From the NCBI GenBank assembly GCA_025210555.1, contig JAOARL010000008.1, forward strand, positions 1 through 45,023: a DNA stretch of 45,023 nucleotides, written 5' to 3'. Shown in pieces: positions 30,217 to 39,055 of this stretch. The notes beneath the pieces were generated by a model. That model saw only the letters and a program-made list of their open reading frames with translations. It ran no database searches and was not told the DNA's origin. The stretch is from Clostridia bacterium (lineage in GTDB: Bacteria; Bacillota; Clostridia; Lachnospirales; JAOARL01). A program made the position numbers and the translations under genes. Within the stretch, counting starts at the first letter, position 1; every line of letters begins with the position of its first letter.

Positions 30217-31326
30217 CTATTTTAAGTTTTCTGGATTTAAACATTTAAGTTCTTCTAATACAAACATACCATCCTTTCTTATAAGTACATCATCAAAGTA
30301 TATTTCTCCTCCACCATATTCTTCAGTTTGAATACAAACTAAATCCCAGTGAACAGATGATTCATTTCCATTTGGTGCTTCTTCATAACATGCACCTGGT
30401 GTGAAGTGGAAACTCCCCATAATCTTTTCATCAAAAAGAATATCTTTCATAGGTTTTGTTATGTATGGGTTAACACCTATTGCAAATTCTCCAACATATC
30501 TTGATCCTTCATCTGTATCAAACACCTTGTTTATTCTCTCCGTATCATTTGATGTTGCTTTTACTATTTTTCCATCTTTAAATTCAAGTACTATATTTTC
30601 ATATGTAACACCTTCATATATACTAGGTGCATTGTATGAAACAATACCATTTACAGATTTTTTTACTGGTGCTGTAAATACTTCACCATCTGGAATGTTA
30701 TATTCTCCAGCACATTTAATAGCTGGTATATCTTTTATAGAGAATCTTAAATCAGTTCCTTTCCCTACTAATCTTACTTTGTCTGTTCTTTCCATAAGTT
30801 CTTTTAAGCTATCCATAGCTCTATCCATCTTATCATAATCTACAGTACAAACTTTAAAATAGAAATCTTCGAAACTTTCTAAGCTTGTCCCTGCAAGCTG
30901 TGCCATTGAATTATTTGGATATCTAAGAACAACCCATTTAGTATTGTTAACCCTTTCATCAAGAACTGGTTTCATTATTTTACTTGTTAATTTAAGTTTT
31001 TCTGAATCAACATCACTTGTTTCATTAATGTTATCAGATGCTCTTATTCCTATGTATGCATCCATTTCTTTCATCATCTTAAGCTCTACATCTCTTTTAA
31101 GTTTATATTGCTCTTCTGTAGCATTAAGTAAAAGTTCTCTTCCAAGTGAAGGCTCATTTATTTTAATAAATGGGACTCCACCAACTCTATAAACTTCTTT
31201 AACAATTTGTTTTACTAAATTATGAGCAGTTGATCCTATAACGTTTATAAGAACCTTCTCACCTTTTTCAAGTCTTACTGAATGATTAACTAAGACTTTC
31301 GATAAATTTACTAAATTCATATCCAT
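30217..31326 (-). CDS. M29-family metalloaminopeptidase
   Basis: A 369-residue cytoplasmic aminopeptidase of the thermophilic (AmpS/PepS/AmpT) family that uses two metal ions to remove N-terminal residues. Characteristic regions are RLEKGEKVLINVIG, YNIPDGEVFTAP with the first Glu ligand, EFAIGVNPYI with the second, and FHFTPGACYEE and SSVHWDLV with the His and Asp ligands; FDDVLIRKDGMFVLEEL closes the C-terminus. The length is about 40 short of the common 410, within the family range. GGAGG lies seven bases before the ATG. It is 16 bases after the YiiX-like gene and probably cotranscribed. Confidence 0.94.
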   Translation of the reverse strand: MDMNLVNLSKVLVNHSVRLEKGEKVLINVIGSTAHNLVKQIVKEVYRVGGVPFIKINEPSLGRELLLNATEEQYKLKRDVELKMMKEMDAYIGIRASDNINETSDVDSEKLKLTSKIMKPVLDERVNNTKWVVLRYPNNSMAQLAGTSLESFEDFYFKVCTVDYDKMDRAMDSLKELMERTDKVRLVGKGTDLRFSIKDIPAIKCAGEYNIPDGEVFTAPVKKSVNGIVSYNAPSIYEGVTYENIVLEFKDGKIVKATSNDTERINKVFDTDEGSRYVGEFAIGVNPYITKPMKDILFDEKIMGSFHFTPGACYEEAPNGNESSVHWDLVCIQTEEYGGGEIYFDDVLIRKDGMFVLEELKCLNPENLK

Positions 31327-31342
31327 ATTTATTCCTCCTGTT

Positions 31343-33046
31343 TTATTTTTTTATGTCCACTATTACTTCTTTTATCATTTCTATTTTGTTTTTTCTCCAG
31401 CTTTTTCGGAGCTCATAAATGCCACGTCTATTAACTCTTCCTTCTTTCTCATTTCCCTCATAAAACATTACAAAGTCTAATTCTGCATCTTCAGTTCCAT
31501 ATTCTATATCAAACTTTTTAACTATATCATTAGTCATAACAACTAATCTTCCTGAAACCATGTTTTTATCAAAATTGATTCCTTTTTTACCTTCTAATTC
31601 TTCATATGCCTTTACTATTAACTCTGAACACACAAATGCCTCATTAGATAAAAAATCAAAAGAGTAATCATATGGTTTTTTATAATTTTCAAATGCTCTT
31701 AATATTGCTTTAAACTTATCTTCTTTGCTCAACTTTTTAGGTCTAAATACAACCAAAAAGTCTGATGAAGCACTTTCCTCAACAGTCTGAAAAACAACTC
31801 CTGGTCTAATACTTTCTATTACTTTAAATTGCCCCTTACTATCTCTAATATCTTTTACTACATTTTTATTCACTTCGTTTATTTTAGATTCAACATTAAA
31901 ACCAAAGTATTCATTCATATCTTCAATATTACCTGTATATAATGCAGAATGTATCCAAAATCCTGGTATTCCTCCATTAGTTAGTTTCCAGTTCCTTCTT
32001 GTAAGCATTATATCTCCTGGTCTTAAGAGCCTTTTTATATCTTTTATCTCATTATATTTAATTAAATTCTCTCTAGCGGTAAGTCTAATATAACTCATAT
32101 AATATGGTATTTTTCTTTGAACAGGATACCAAACTTTATAAATAAGTTTTTCATACATACTTAAGACTCTGTTCCCTAATACTTTTGGATTGCGTATTAA
32201 TGAAAAATATATCTTAAGAAAACTTCTCTTTGAATATGCAATTTTATCACGCAATCTGCTAAGTTCTTTTGAAGAGATATTAATCTTCCCACGTCTTATA
32301 GAAGAAACTATACACTTTTCTTTATAACTTATATATAGTCTCTTGTATACTATGTCTAAATGAGTATTATATATATTTAATGTTTTTTCTATTTCCTTAT
32401 ATGCTTTATTTTTTTCAAATACATTTCTTAATACTTCATTACTAATTATTCTTGTTTTTAATTCAATAAATAAGCTTATTCTAAGTAACTTAATAGAATA
32501 ATTTATTATAAGTCCTTTGAATGCATTCAAACTATTGCTTTTACCTTTAAGTTTATCAAAAAATCTGTGCTTATTTTCAAGCTTTAAAAGTTCATTATAG
32601 TGACTATTAAACTCTTTCCAAAAACTATCAATCTTTTCTTTTTGAATAGTAGAGATATCTTTATAGTCAAATTCAAATATATCATCCCTATTACAGATAT
32701 TAGCTTTATAATTTTCAAAATGACTAAATACTTCACTTAGCTTATTAAAATCCTTCTCTACTGATTTAACATATGAATGCTTAGTATTATTCCAATACTT
32801 ATTGTCATTAGCACTATACTTTACAAGTTTAATATATTCTCTATTCTTAATTAATATACCTAATTCTATGATTAACATTATGTAAATAATCCATTTAGCC
32901 GTACTTAGATTATATATATGCGCTGCATTAATTATTGCCATATAAAAGGTTATAAATCCTAATGCTCTATAATATGGAAATCCTATCTTAAATCCTATAA
33001 TAACAATTGATGCTATCATTAGAACTATGCTTATTGTTATACCCAT
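31343..33046 (-). CDS. Membrane-anchored YiiX/C92-like cysteine hydrolase
   Basis: A 567-residue protein. Residues 1-70 carry two or three membrane helices (ITISIVLMIASIVIIGF, LGFITFYMAIINAAHIYN, KWIIYIMLIIELGIL). Residues 90-335 form a long helical region rich in Lys. The C-terminal 230 residues are a permuted NlpC/P60-like fold of the YiiX/YycO type: RPGDIMLTRRNWKLTN, His366 in GFWIHSALYTG, Glu411 in VIESIRPGVV and Cys473 in EAFVCSELIVKAYEEL. Known relatives hydrolyse cell-wall or lipoyl-type bonds; the substrate here is unknown. It has a promoter just upstream and is the first gene before the aminopeptidase. Confidence 0.85.
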   Translation of the reverse strand: MGITISIVLMIASIVIIGFKIGFPYYRALGFITFYMAIINAAHIYNLSTAKWIIYIMLIIELGILIKNREYIKLVKYSANDNKYWNNTKHSYVKSVEKDFNKLSEVFSHFENYKANICNRDDIFEFDYKDISTIQKEKIDSFWKEFNSHYNELLKLENKHRFFDKLKGKSNSLNAFKGLIINYSIKLLRISLFIELKTRIISNEVLRNVFEKNKAYKEIEKTLNIYNTHLDIVYKRLYISYKEKCIVSSIRRGKINISSKELSRLRDKIAYSKRSFLKIYFSLIRNPKVLGNRVLSMYEKLIYKVWYPVQRKIPYYMSYIRLTARENLIKYNEIKDIKRLLRPGDIMLTRRNWKLTNGGIPGFWIHSALYTGNIEDMNEYFGFNVESKINEVNKNVVKDIRDSKGQFKVIESIRPGVVFQTVEESASSDFLVVFRPKKLSKEDKFKAILRAFENYKKPYDYSFDFLSNEAFVCSELIVKAYEELEGKKGINFDKNMVSGRLVVMTNDIVKKFDIEYGTEDAELDFVMFYEGNEKEGRVNRRGIYELRKSWRKNKIEMIKEVIVDIKK

Positions 33047-33070
33047 AATTATGTCCTTTCTATTTTGCTA

Positions 33071-33098
33071 ATAATATTTTACACTATTTTAAGCACAA
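33071..33098 (-). promoter_or_regulatory. Promoter of the YiiX-like/aminopeptidase unit
   Basis: TTGTGC (33093-33098), 16-base spacing, TATTAT (33071-33076) on the minus strand. The -35 overlaps the T tail of the preceding terminator. Confidence 0.6.
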
Positions 33099-33120
33099 AA
33101 AAAAGAAGGCTTTACCTTCT
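33097..33120 (-). terminator. Terminator after the 33119-33454 gene
   Basis: Stem AGAAGG/CCTTCT (33104-33109, 33115-33120), loop CTTTA, seven-T tail. Confidence 0.8.
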
Positions 33121-33454
33121 AATTAAATAAACTTTGGAATAATATTACTAAGTACGTTAAAGCTAGTAATATTCCTGGAATCGTAGCTATTAAGTAAACT
33201 TTAGATCTTTTTGTTGGATGTTCTTCTGTTTTAGTTATAAATAATGCTAATACTAAAGCAAATGAACAAGCAATAAATAATAAATTCAGCATATATGTTA
33301 TTTTTAACATAGGCGCCACTTCATTTAAGTTAGCAACTGTTACTCCACTATTCTCACCTAATAATCTTAATGTATGTCCTGGTACTAAAATAGACATTAC
33401 TGCGTAAATAACTAAAAATATTAAAAACGCTTTATCTTTTAAAAGTTGTTTCAA
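33119..33454 (-). CDS. Small membrane protein, TTG start
   Basis: A 111-residue protein with three hydrophobic segments (residues 9-24 FLIFLVIYAVMSILVP, 53-73 YMLNLLFIACSFALVLALFI, 86-107 YLIATIPGILLALTYLVILF). No family is recognised. The only plausible initiation codon is TTG at 33452-33454, with GAGAGGG five bases upstream; there is no in-frame ATG before residue 20 that would keep the first helix. A good promoter (33482-33510) lies just upstream, divergent from rpmB. The rare start may limit expression. A general membrane role is all that can be stated. Confidence 0.7.
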   Translation of the reverse strand: MKQLLKDKAFLIFLVIYAVMSILVPGHTLRLLGENSGVTVANLNEVAPMLKITYMLNLLFIACSFALVLALFITKTEEHPTKRSKVYLIATIPGILLALTYLVILFQSLFN

Positions 33455-33481
33455 AGTAACCCTCTCCCTTCATATATTTAA

Positions 33482-33510
33482 AGTATATCTAAACAATTTT
33501 GTTTTTTCAA
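33482..33510 (-). promoter_or_regulatory. Promoter of the small membrane protein gene
   Basis: TTGAAA (33505-33510), 17-base spacing, TATACT (33482-33487). Confidence 0.75.
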
Positions 33511-33548
33511 TATTTTTATGTTTTTTTCTTTCTTTATTCAAAAAACAC

Positions 33549-33577
33549 TTGTGTTTTAGCTATAATTTTGATAGAAT
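33549..33577 (+). promoter_or_regulatory. Promoter of rpmB
   Basis: TTGTGT (33549-33554), 17-base spacing, TAGAAT (33572-33577); predicted start near 33584. Confidence 0.6.
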
Positions 33578-33581
33578 TATC

Positions 33582-33602
33582 TTGTTATGTTTGAGATAAC
33601 AA
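33582..33602 (+). promoter_or_regulatory. Leader hairpin of rpmB
   Basis: A seven-base perfect stem TTGTTAT/ATAACAA with loop GTTTGAG forms nearly the whole leader and ends about 8 bases before the AAAGGAGG site. A 5'-terminal hairpin of this kind could stabilise the mRNA or serve in autoregulation. Confidence 0.5.
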
Positions 33603-33623
33603 CAAATAAAGGAGGTCGTTAAA

Positions 33624-33809
33624 ATGGCAAAATGTATAGTGTGCGATAAAGCAACTACCTTCGGAAATAACGTGAGTCACTCTCATAGAAGAAGTAATAA
33701 AGCTCAAAAAGCTAACATCCGTAAAGTTAAAGCGGTTGTTGACGGTTCTGCTAAAAAAGTAGATGTATGTTCAAGATGTTTACGTTCTGGTAAAATCGAA
33801 AGAGCATAA
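33624..33809 (+). CDS. rpmB: 50S ribosomal protein bL28
   Basis: A 61-residue basic ribosomal protein of the large subunit. It keeps the zinc-type cysteines: CIVCDK near the start and CSRCLRSGKIERA at the end, with the central SHSHRRSNKAQKANI segment. A strong AAAGGAGG site precedes the ATG. It is the only plus-strand gene among the rightmost 26 kb and faces rpe across a shared terminator, an arrangement frequent in Firmicutes. Confidence 0.98.
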   Translation: MAKCIVCDKATTFGNNVSHSHRRSNKAQKANIRKVKAVVDGSAKKVDVCSRCLRSGKIERA

Positions 33810-33830
33810 GATATAGTTATTTCCCGGGAA

Positions 33831-33860
33831 AAAAAGAACTAATCAAATGATTAGCTCTTT
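33831..33860 (-). terminator. Terminator of the rlmN-rpe operon, shared with rpmB
   Basis: Thirteen-base stem (33833-33845, 33848-33860) with a single mismatch that is a G-U pair on the minus strand, and T runs on both sides. It can stop both converging transcripts, with preference for the rpe side. Confidence 0.88.
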
Positions 33861-33861
33861 T

Positions 33862-34494
33862 TTATTTTCTTAAATTATTTATATTCTCTTCTATATTACC
33901 TTTAAATACAGCAGATCCTGCTACTACTATATCTACATCTTTAGCTTTTGAAATGGTATCTATATTTATACCACCATCTACTTGTATTTTATAATTATAA
34001 TCTTTTTCACTTCTTAATTTTACTAACCTACTTATTTTATCTACTGAACTATCCATAAATTTTTGGCCACCAAATCCCGGCTCAACCGACATAACTAACA
34101 CTAAATCAATATCTTTTAATATTTCTTCTATATCTTCTACATCTGTATTAGGCTTAATTGATATACCAGCCTCAATGCCTGAAGCCTTGATCTTTTTTAT
34201 TACTAGTTTATTCTCATCTTTAACTTCATGATGGAATGTAATTCTATCTGCCCCACTATTAACTAAATCATCAATATATTTAAGCGGTTCTGATATCATT
34301 ATATGAACATCGAAAAACATATTGGTACATCTTCTTAAACTTTTTATGACAGGCATTCCAAAACTAATATTTGGAACAAAATGCCCATCCATTACATCTA
34401 TATGTAATTCTGTTATATTATTCTTTTCAAGTATTTTTATCTGTTCTCCAAGTTTCGAAAAATCAGCTGATAAAATTGATGGTGCTATTATCAC
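33862..34494 (-). CDS. rpe: Ribulose-phosphate 3-epimerase
   Basis: A 210-residue TIM-barrel enzyme that interconverts ribulose 5-phosphate and xylulose 5-phosphate in the pentose phosphate pathway. IAPSILSADF at the N-terminus, HIDVMDGHFVPNISFG, DVHIMI, MSVEPGFGGQKF and QVDGGIN give the active-site His, Asp and metal ligands. I chose GTG at 34492-34494 because AAGGAAG lies eight bases upstream and the product then starts as the family does; an ATG eight codons earlier overlaps rsgA and has no ribosome site. It is the last gene of the operon, followed by a terminator. Confidence 0.95.
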   Translation of the reverse strand: MIIAPSILSADFSKLGEQIKILEKNNITELHIDVMDGHFVPNISFGMPVIKSLRRCTNMFFDVHIMISEPLKYIDDLVNSGADRITFHHEVKDENKLVIKKIKASGIEAGISIKPNTDVEDIEEILKDIDLVLVMSVEPGFGGQKFMDSSVDKISRLVKLRSEKDYNYKIQVDGGINIDTISKAKDVDIVVAGSAVFKGNIEENINNLRK

Positions 34495-34498
34495 AGAA

Positions 34499-35380
34499 TC
34501 ACTTCCTTCTCTTATCATTTATTTCATTATATATGCTTATATAATTGTTATATCTTTCCTTAGATATCTTGTTTTCTTCTAACGCTTCTTTAACCTTGCA
34601 ATTAGGTTCTGATATGTGAATACATGTGCTGTATTTACATTCATCACTATAATCTAAAAATTCTACAAAAGAATATCTAAGATCCTCTTTGTCAATATCA
34701 TAAACTTCAAGCGATGTGAATCCAGGAGTATCTAAAACAAATGTATCTTTATCTAAAGAAAATAATTCTACATGCCTCGTAGTATGCTTACCTCTCTTTA
34801 GCTTTTCACTTATTTCACCTGTTTCCATTTCTATATCTTTGTGAAGTGTATTAAGTATTGTAGACTTTCCTACTCCTGATGGTCCTGAGAACACACTTGT
34901 CTTTCCTTTTAATATTGGCATTAGCTTTTCTTTTAAATCATTATCACTTGTTGCACTTAATTTAAATACTTCATAACCAACATTCTTATATCTATTATAA
35001 AACTTTTCATACTCTCCAGTATCATCTAAATCAATTTTATTTATACATATAGTGACTTCTACGCCTTTGCTTTCTGCAATTGCAATTATTTTATCTAGCA
35101 CCAAATAATTTGGCGTTGGATTTTTTATTGCAAAAACAATAACAACTTGATCAACATTAGAAACAGGTGGTCTTACTAAAGAATTCTCTCTTTCTAACAC
35201 CTTTTCAATTATCCCTTTTTTTGTTTTGTCGTTAATTACTTCAAATTCGACATCATCTCCTACAAACGGAATAATTTTATCCTTTTTTAGTTTTCCTTTT
35301 CCTTTACACTCATAAATTTGGCCTTCATAATCTACGTAAAAGAAACCTGATATAGCTTTTATTACTTTCCCTATATGCAT
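34499..35380 (-). CDS. rsgA: Ribosome small-subunit maturation GTPase RsgA
   Basis: A 293-residue circularly permuted GTPase that checks late 30S assembly. An N-terminal OB fold (IGKVIKAISGFFYVDY) is followed by G4 (CINKIDL), G5-like LSATSDNDL, G1 (FSGPSGVGKSTILN), G2 around GKHTTRHVE and G3 (LDTPGF). A C-terminal zinc knuckle (CKYSTCIHISEPNC) ends the protein. It lies between prkC and rpe, spaced 12 bases from prkC, as in many Firmicutes. Confidence 0.97.
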   Translation of the reverse strand: MHIGKVIKAISGFFYVDYEGQIYECKGKGKLKKDKIIPFVGDDVEFEVINDKTKKGIIEKVLERENSLVRPPVSNVDQVVIVFAIKNPTPNYLVLDKIIAIAESKGVEVTICINKIDLDDTGEYEKFYNRYKNVGYEVFKLSATSDNDLKEKLMPILKGKTSVFSGPSGVGKSTILNTLHKDIEMETGEISEKLKRGKHTTRHVELFSLDKDTFVLDTPGFTSLEVYDIDKEDLRYSFVEFLDYSDECKYSTCIHISEPNCKVKEALEENKISKERYNNYISIYNEINDKRRK

Positions 35381-35392
35381 AAACCCTCCATT

Positions 35393-37237
35393 TTATTTAA
35401 AGTATTCTTTTTTCTCTTCTATCATTTCTCCATCAACATAATAGAAAATAGTTGCTTCTCCTCTTTTGTCTGTAACTAAATCAAAAGGGAATTCCCCATT
35501 AGTTTTAGTTCCACTAAAAACCTCTGTCTTATCTTCCATTATAATTTTCATACTAACACTATATTCATCAATGCCTAAGCTTTTAATAAATCCTGGTGCA
35601 TCAATACTGTATTTCTTCTTTTCTAGCTTTTCTACAGCTATTGTTTCTACAACCTCTTTTCTAGGTGATTTCTTAGAAACATACAATGTTAACTTTTTTA
35701 TTCTCTTATCATATATTTTAGCTTCTGGAACTTGATTTATTACAATCCCAGCCTCCATCATTGAATTTCCTTCAATTTCTACTATTTCTACTTCAAGACC
35801 TTCTTTTTCAGCTCTTGCTATAGCTTTTTCTTTTGTCATATCTTTATAACTTGATAGCCAGAAAGGTTTTGAACCCTTGCTTATAATTAAGCTTATCTCA
35901 TCATCTTTAGTCATAACTTTTCCAACTTCTGGACTTTGACTTATAATTATACCTTTTTTATAGTCATAACTATATTCTTCCTTAATTGAAACTGCTTTAA
36001 GTCTACGTTCTTCAAGTATATCATTAACTGTAGAAGCTTCTATTCCTACAAGCCCCGGCATTTTAATTTCTTTTGCAGACGCACTAACAATATTTTGAAC
36101 AATATTTAAAAATATAATAAATGCTAATGCTGCTGTTACAAAAGCACCAACAACCATAAAGAATGTTTTAAACTTATCTTTCTTCTCTTCTTCTCTACTG
36201 AAAATAGTATCTCTATCATCATCAAATGGATTTTTACTACTTACTTTTATATTTGATTTTACAATGGTCTTTTCTTCAACAATTTCTTTTACTTCTTCTT
36301 TTTTAGGTTCTTCTAATACTAAAGTATTCTCTGTAACCTCCACTTTTTTCTCTATCTTATTTATTTGCTCTTCTGCTTCTTCTCTTAAAAAGCTTGGCAC
36401 TTTTGTTTCAACTTTTTTAACAGTGCTCAAATTCATAAACTTTAAAGCTTCATCAGCATCTAAGAATCTATCTTCTTTATCTTTGTTAGTCATTTTGATT
36501 ATTATTTCCTCCAAACTTTTAGAAATAGTGCTGTTGTATATACTAGGTCTTGGTAATTCCATATTTAAATGTTTATCGGCTATCTCTCTTGGAGAATTTC
36601 CTTCAAATGGTAACTTCTTAGTTGCCATTTCAAACATAACTATACCAAGTGAATATAAATCACTTCTTTCGTCTACATTTCTTCCCTTAGCCTGTTCTGG
36701 CGAAAAGTAATATACTGATCCTATGGCATTAGCTGCAAATTTTATATCATGCTTATCTGAAAACTTAGCTATTCCAAAGTCCATCACTTTTACCCTATTA
36801 TCACTAGTTATTATAATGTTATGTGGTTTTATATCACTATGTATAATCTCGTTTTTATGCGCTATAAAAAGCGCTGAAGTTATCTGTATAGCTATACTTA
36901 AAATTTCATTTTCTGCAAGAGGACCTTTTCTACTAATAACCTCTTTTAAAGTTTCTCCATCAATGTGCTCCATAACAATATAATATATCTGTCCCATATT
37001 TCCTACATCATAAATATTTACAATGTTTGGATGAGAAATTTGTGCAATAGCTTTTGCTTCCACATTAAATTTTGTAATGAAATTACTGTCATTAATAAAT
37101 TCTTCTCTTAATATTTTTATAGCTACTATTCTTCCGAGTCTATTGTCCTTGGCTTTATAAACAACCGACATTCCGCCTGATCCTATTTTTTCAAGTATTT
37201 CATATCTAGCGTCTAATACATCGCCTTTTTTAAGCAT
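35393..37237 (-). CDS. prkC: PASTA-domain Ser/Thr kinase PrkC, non-RD type
   Basis: A 614-residue membrane kinase that senses muropeptides or lipid II through extracellular PASTA repeats. The kinase domain (residues 10-270) has the Gly loop KIGSGGMSVVY, Lys41, Glu60, Asp135/Asn140 and DFG153-155. The catalytic loop reads HSDIKPHN, so the Arg of the usual HRD is Ser134. The activation segment between DFG and SPE (153-181) contains Ser160, Ser174 and Ser179 but no Thr, unlike the usual Thr-rich loop. A charged linker, one membrane helix (about 358-383), two PASTA repeats (390-457, 458-527) and an 87-residue beta-rich tail follow. It is paired with the phosphatase gene just upstream. Confidence 0.95.
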   Translation of the reverse strand: MLKKGDVLDARYEILEKIGSGGMSVVYKAKDNRLGRIVAIKILREEFINDSNFITKFNVEAKAIAQISHPNIVNIYDVGNMGQIYYIVMEHIDGETLKEVISRKGPLAENEILSIAIQITSALFIAHKNEIIHSDIKPHNIIITSDNRVKVMDFGIAKFSDKHDIKFAANAIGSVYYFSPEQAKGRNVDERSDLYSLGIVMFEMATKKLPFEGNSPREIADKHLNMELPRPSIYNSTISKSLEEIIIKMTNKDKEDRFLDADEALKFMNLSTVKKVETKVPSFLREEAEEQINKIEKKVEVTENTLVLEEPKKEEVKEIVEEKTIVKSNIKVSSKNPFDDDRDTIFSREEEKKDKFKTFFMVVGAFVTAALAFIIFLNIVQNIVSASAKEIKMPGLVGIEASTVNDILEERRLKAVSIKEEYSYDYKKGIIISQSPEVGKVMTKDDEISLIISKGSKPFWLSSYKDMTKEKAIARAEKEGLEVEIVEIEGNSMMEAGIVINQVPEAKIYDKRIKKLTLYVSKKSPRKEVVETIAVEKLEKKKYSIDAPGFIKSLGIDEYSVSMKIIMEDKTEVFSGTKTNGEFPFDLVTDKRGEATIFYYVDGEMIEEKKEYFK

Positions 37238-37252
37238 TTCTTTTTCACCTCA

Positions 37253-37984
37253 CTATTTAAAAATAATTACTGTTATATTATCTCTTCCACCATTTTCATT
37301 GGCTTTCTCTATTAGTCTTGTAACTCCTATTTTAATGTCATCTTGCTCTTTAACTATTTCAACAATCTCTTCTTCTCTCACCATATTATATAATCCATCT
37401 GAACACATAATTCCCATTGCTCCTGGATTAAGTTTTACAGTGAAAAAATCAGGATTAATATTAGTTTCTACTCCAACTGCCCTAGTTATAATATTTTTCT
37501 TTGGATGTGTTTTAATTTCGCTTAATTCAATCTTACCTAGTTTATATAATTCTCTAACCAAAGAATGATCTTCCGTTATCTGACTTATGTCCTCGTCATC
37601 TATTATATATAATCTGCTATCTCCTATATTTAATACTGCAATCATATTTCCAATCTTAGTTACTGCTACAAAAGTTGTTCCCATATTTTTAAACTCATCT
37701 TGTTTTGCTTTATTATATACAGCTAAGTTTGAAAATTTTATAGCCTCTTCAAATAGCTTAACAGCGTCATCTGCTGTTTCTACTTTTTGTTTGCTAGCAA
37801 AAATAAAATCACAAAACATCTTAATTGCATAATGGCTAGCAAATGATCCTGCTTTATGTCCACCCATACCATCTGCTACTATGAATAAATTAGGAAGTGG
37901 TCCAAAAACTTCTTCTCTTACAAAGAAATTGTCTTGATTTTCACCTCTTAAAATACCTTTGTCGGTTTGGCCATGACTAAGCAT
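37253..37984 (-). CDS. prpC: PP2C-type Ser/Thr phosphatase, PrkC partner
   Basis: A 243-residue metal-dependent phosphatase that reverses PrkC phosphorylation. The PPM motifs are complete: RGENQDNFFV, VADGMGGHKAGSFAS, NMGTTFVAVTKI, VLNIGDSRLYII, MCSDGLYNMV and GGRDNITVII. The start is uncertain between ATG 37990 and ATG 37984; the second is preferred because GAGGTG is nine bases before it and only three before the first. It overlaps the rlmN end by about eight bases and precedes prkC by 15 bases. Confidence 0.95.
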   Translation of the reverse strand: MLSHGQTDKGILRGENQDNFFVREEVFGPLPNLFIVADGMGGHKAGSFASHYAIKMFCDFIFASKQKVETADDAVKLFEEAIKFSNLAVYNKAKQDEFKNMGTTFVAVTKIGNMIAVLNIGDSRLYIIDDEDISQITEDHSLVRELYKLGKIELSEIKTHPKKNIITRAVGVETNINPDFFTVKLNPGAMGIMCSDGLYNMVREEEIVEIVKEQDDIKIGVTRLIEKANENGGRDNITVIIFK

Positions 37985-39005
37985 CTCCATTCACCTCATC
38001 TACATATTTTTTTCTAAGCTGTCCACAAGCTGCTTCAATGTCATTTCCAAGTTTTCTTCTTACCGTATAATTTATTTTTCTTTTATCTAAAACCTTAGTA
38101 AATTCTTTTAAGTTTTTACTTGGTTTAAACTCTGATTCTTCGATCTCATTCATAGGTATTAAATTAACATGACAATTTATACCTCTTATTAATTTAGCTA
38201 AACCTTCTGCATCCTTTTTAGAATCATTAACTTTATCTATTAAAGCATATTCGAAAGTAACCCTTCTATTTGTTTTATCAATATAATACTTAATACTCTC
38301 AATTAATTCTTCAATACTATACTTGTTAGCAATCTTCATCAAAGATTTTCTTTTATCATCAGTAACTGCATGTAAAGATATTGCTAAATTAACTTGCATT
38401 CCTAAATCTGCAAACATCTTGATTTTATCAACTAACCCACATGTTGATAATGTTATATGCCTTTGACCTATATTTAAACCTTTTTCACTATTAATTATTT
38501 CTAAAAACTTGAGTATATTTTCATAATTATCGAAAGGCTCTCCTATACCCATAATTACAATATTACTAACCTTTGATAATTTATTAACTTCATATATTTG
38601 TGCTAGCATCTCTGATACTTCTAAGTTTCTAACTAGCCCACCTTTTGTAGATGCACAGAATTCACATCCCATTCTGCATCCAACCTGTGAAGATATACAT
38701 ATAGTGTTTCCATGTTTATATTTCATTAAAACACACTCTATGACATTTCCATCATGGAGTTCAAATAAATATTTCTCAGTATAATCTTCTTTAGATATTT
38801 TTCTATCTATAACTTTAAGTTCATTAAGATTAAATTCATCAGATAACTTCTCTTGCATATCTTTTGGGATATTTTTCATATCCTCAAAACTCTTTATTCC
38901 CTTATTATGAACCCAATCAAATATTTGGTTTGTCCTAAACTTTGGAAAACCACTATCTATTATATGTTTTTCTAACTCTAAATGCGTTAAATTTCTTATA
39001 TCCAT
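37977..39005 (-). CDS. rlmN: 23S rRNA/tRNA adenine-C2 methyltransferase RlmN
   Basis: A 342-residue radical SAM enzyme methylating A2503 of 23S rRNA and A37 of some tRNAs. The 4Fe-4S motif is CRMGCEFC (C-x3-C-x2-C), with FGPxx-like GIGEPFDNYEN, STCGLVDKI, and the C-terminal methyl-carrying Cys in EAACGQLRKKY. It begins the operon rlmN-prpC-prkC-rsgA-rpe. A terminator stands just upstream of its own promoter, so it starts a new transcription unit. An extended ribosome site AAAGGAG precedes the ATG. Confidence 0.97.
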   Translation of the reverse strand: MDIRNLTHLELEKHIIDSGFPKFRTNQIFDWVHNKGIKSFEDMKNIPKDMQEKLSDEFNLNELKVIDRKISKEDYTEKYLFELHDGNVIECVLMKYKHGNTICISSQVGCRMGCEFCASTKGGLVRNLEVSEMLAQIYEVNKLSKVSNIVIMGIGEPFDNYENILKFLEIINSEKGLNIGQRHITLSTCGLVDKIKMFADLGMQVNLAISLHAVTDDKRKSLMKIANKYSIEELIESIKYYIDKTNRRVTFEYALIDKVNDSKKDAEGLAKLIRGINCHVNLIPMNEIEESEFKPSKNLKEFTKVLDKRKINYTVRRKLGNDIEAACGQLRKKYVDEVNGDA

Positions 39006-39026
39006 TACACATCTCCTTTGAAAATA

Positions 39027-39055
39027 ATTTTACTCTAAATACTATTTAAAGTAAA
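39027..39055 (-). promoter_or_regulatory. Promoter of the rlmN operon
   Basis: TTTACT (39050-39055), 17-base spacing, TAAAAT (39027-39032), immediately after the terminator. Confidence 0.6.

Noticed and set aside
33818-33832. TTTCCCGGGAAA, a GC-rich perfect palindrome after rpmB.
   Set aside because: It has no loop and no separate function is evident; the neighbouring 33833-33860 stem explains termination.
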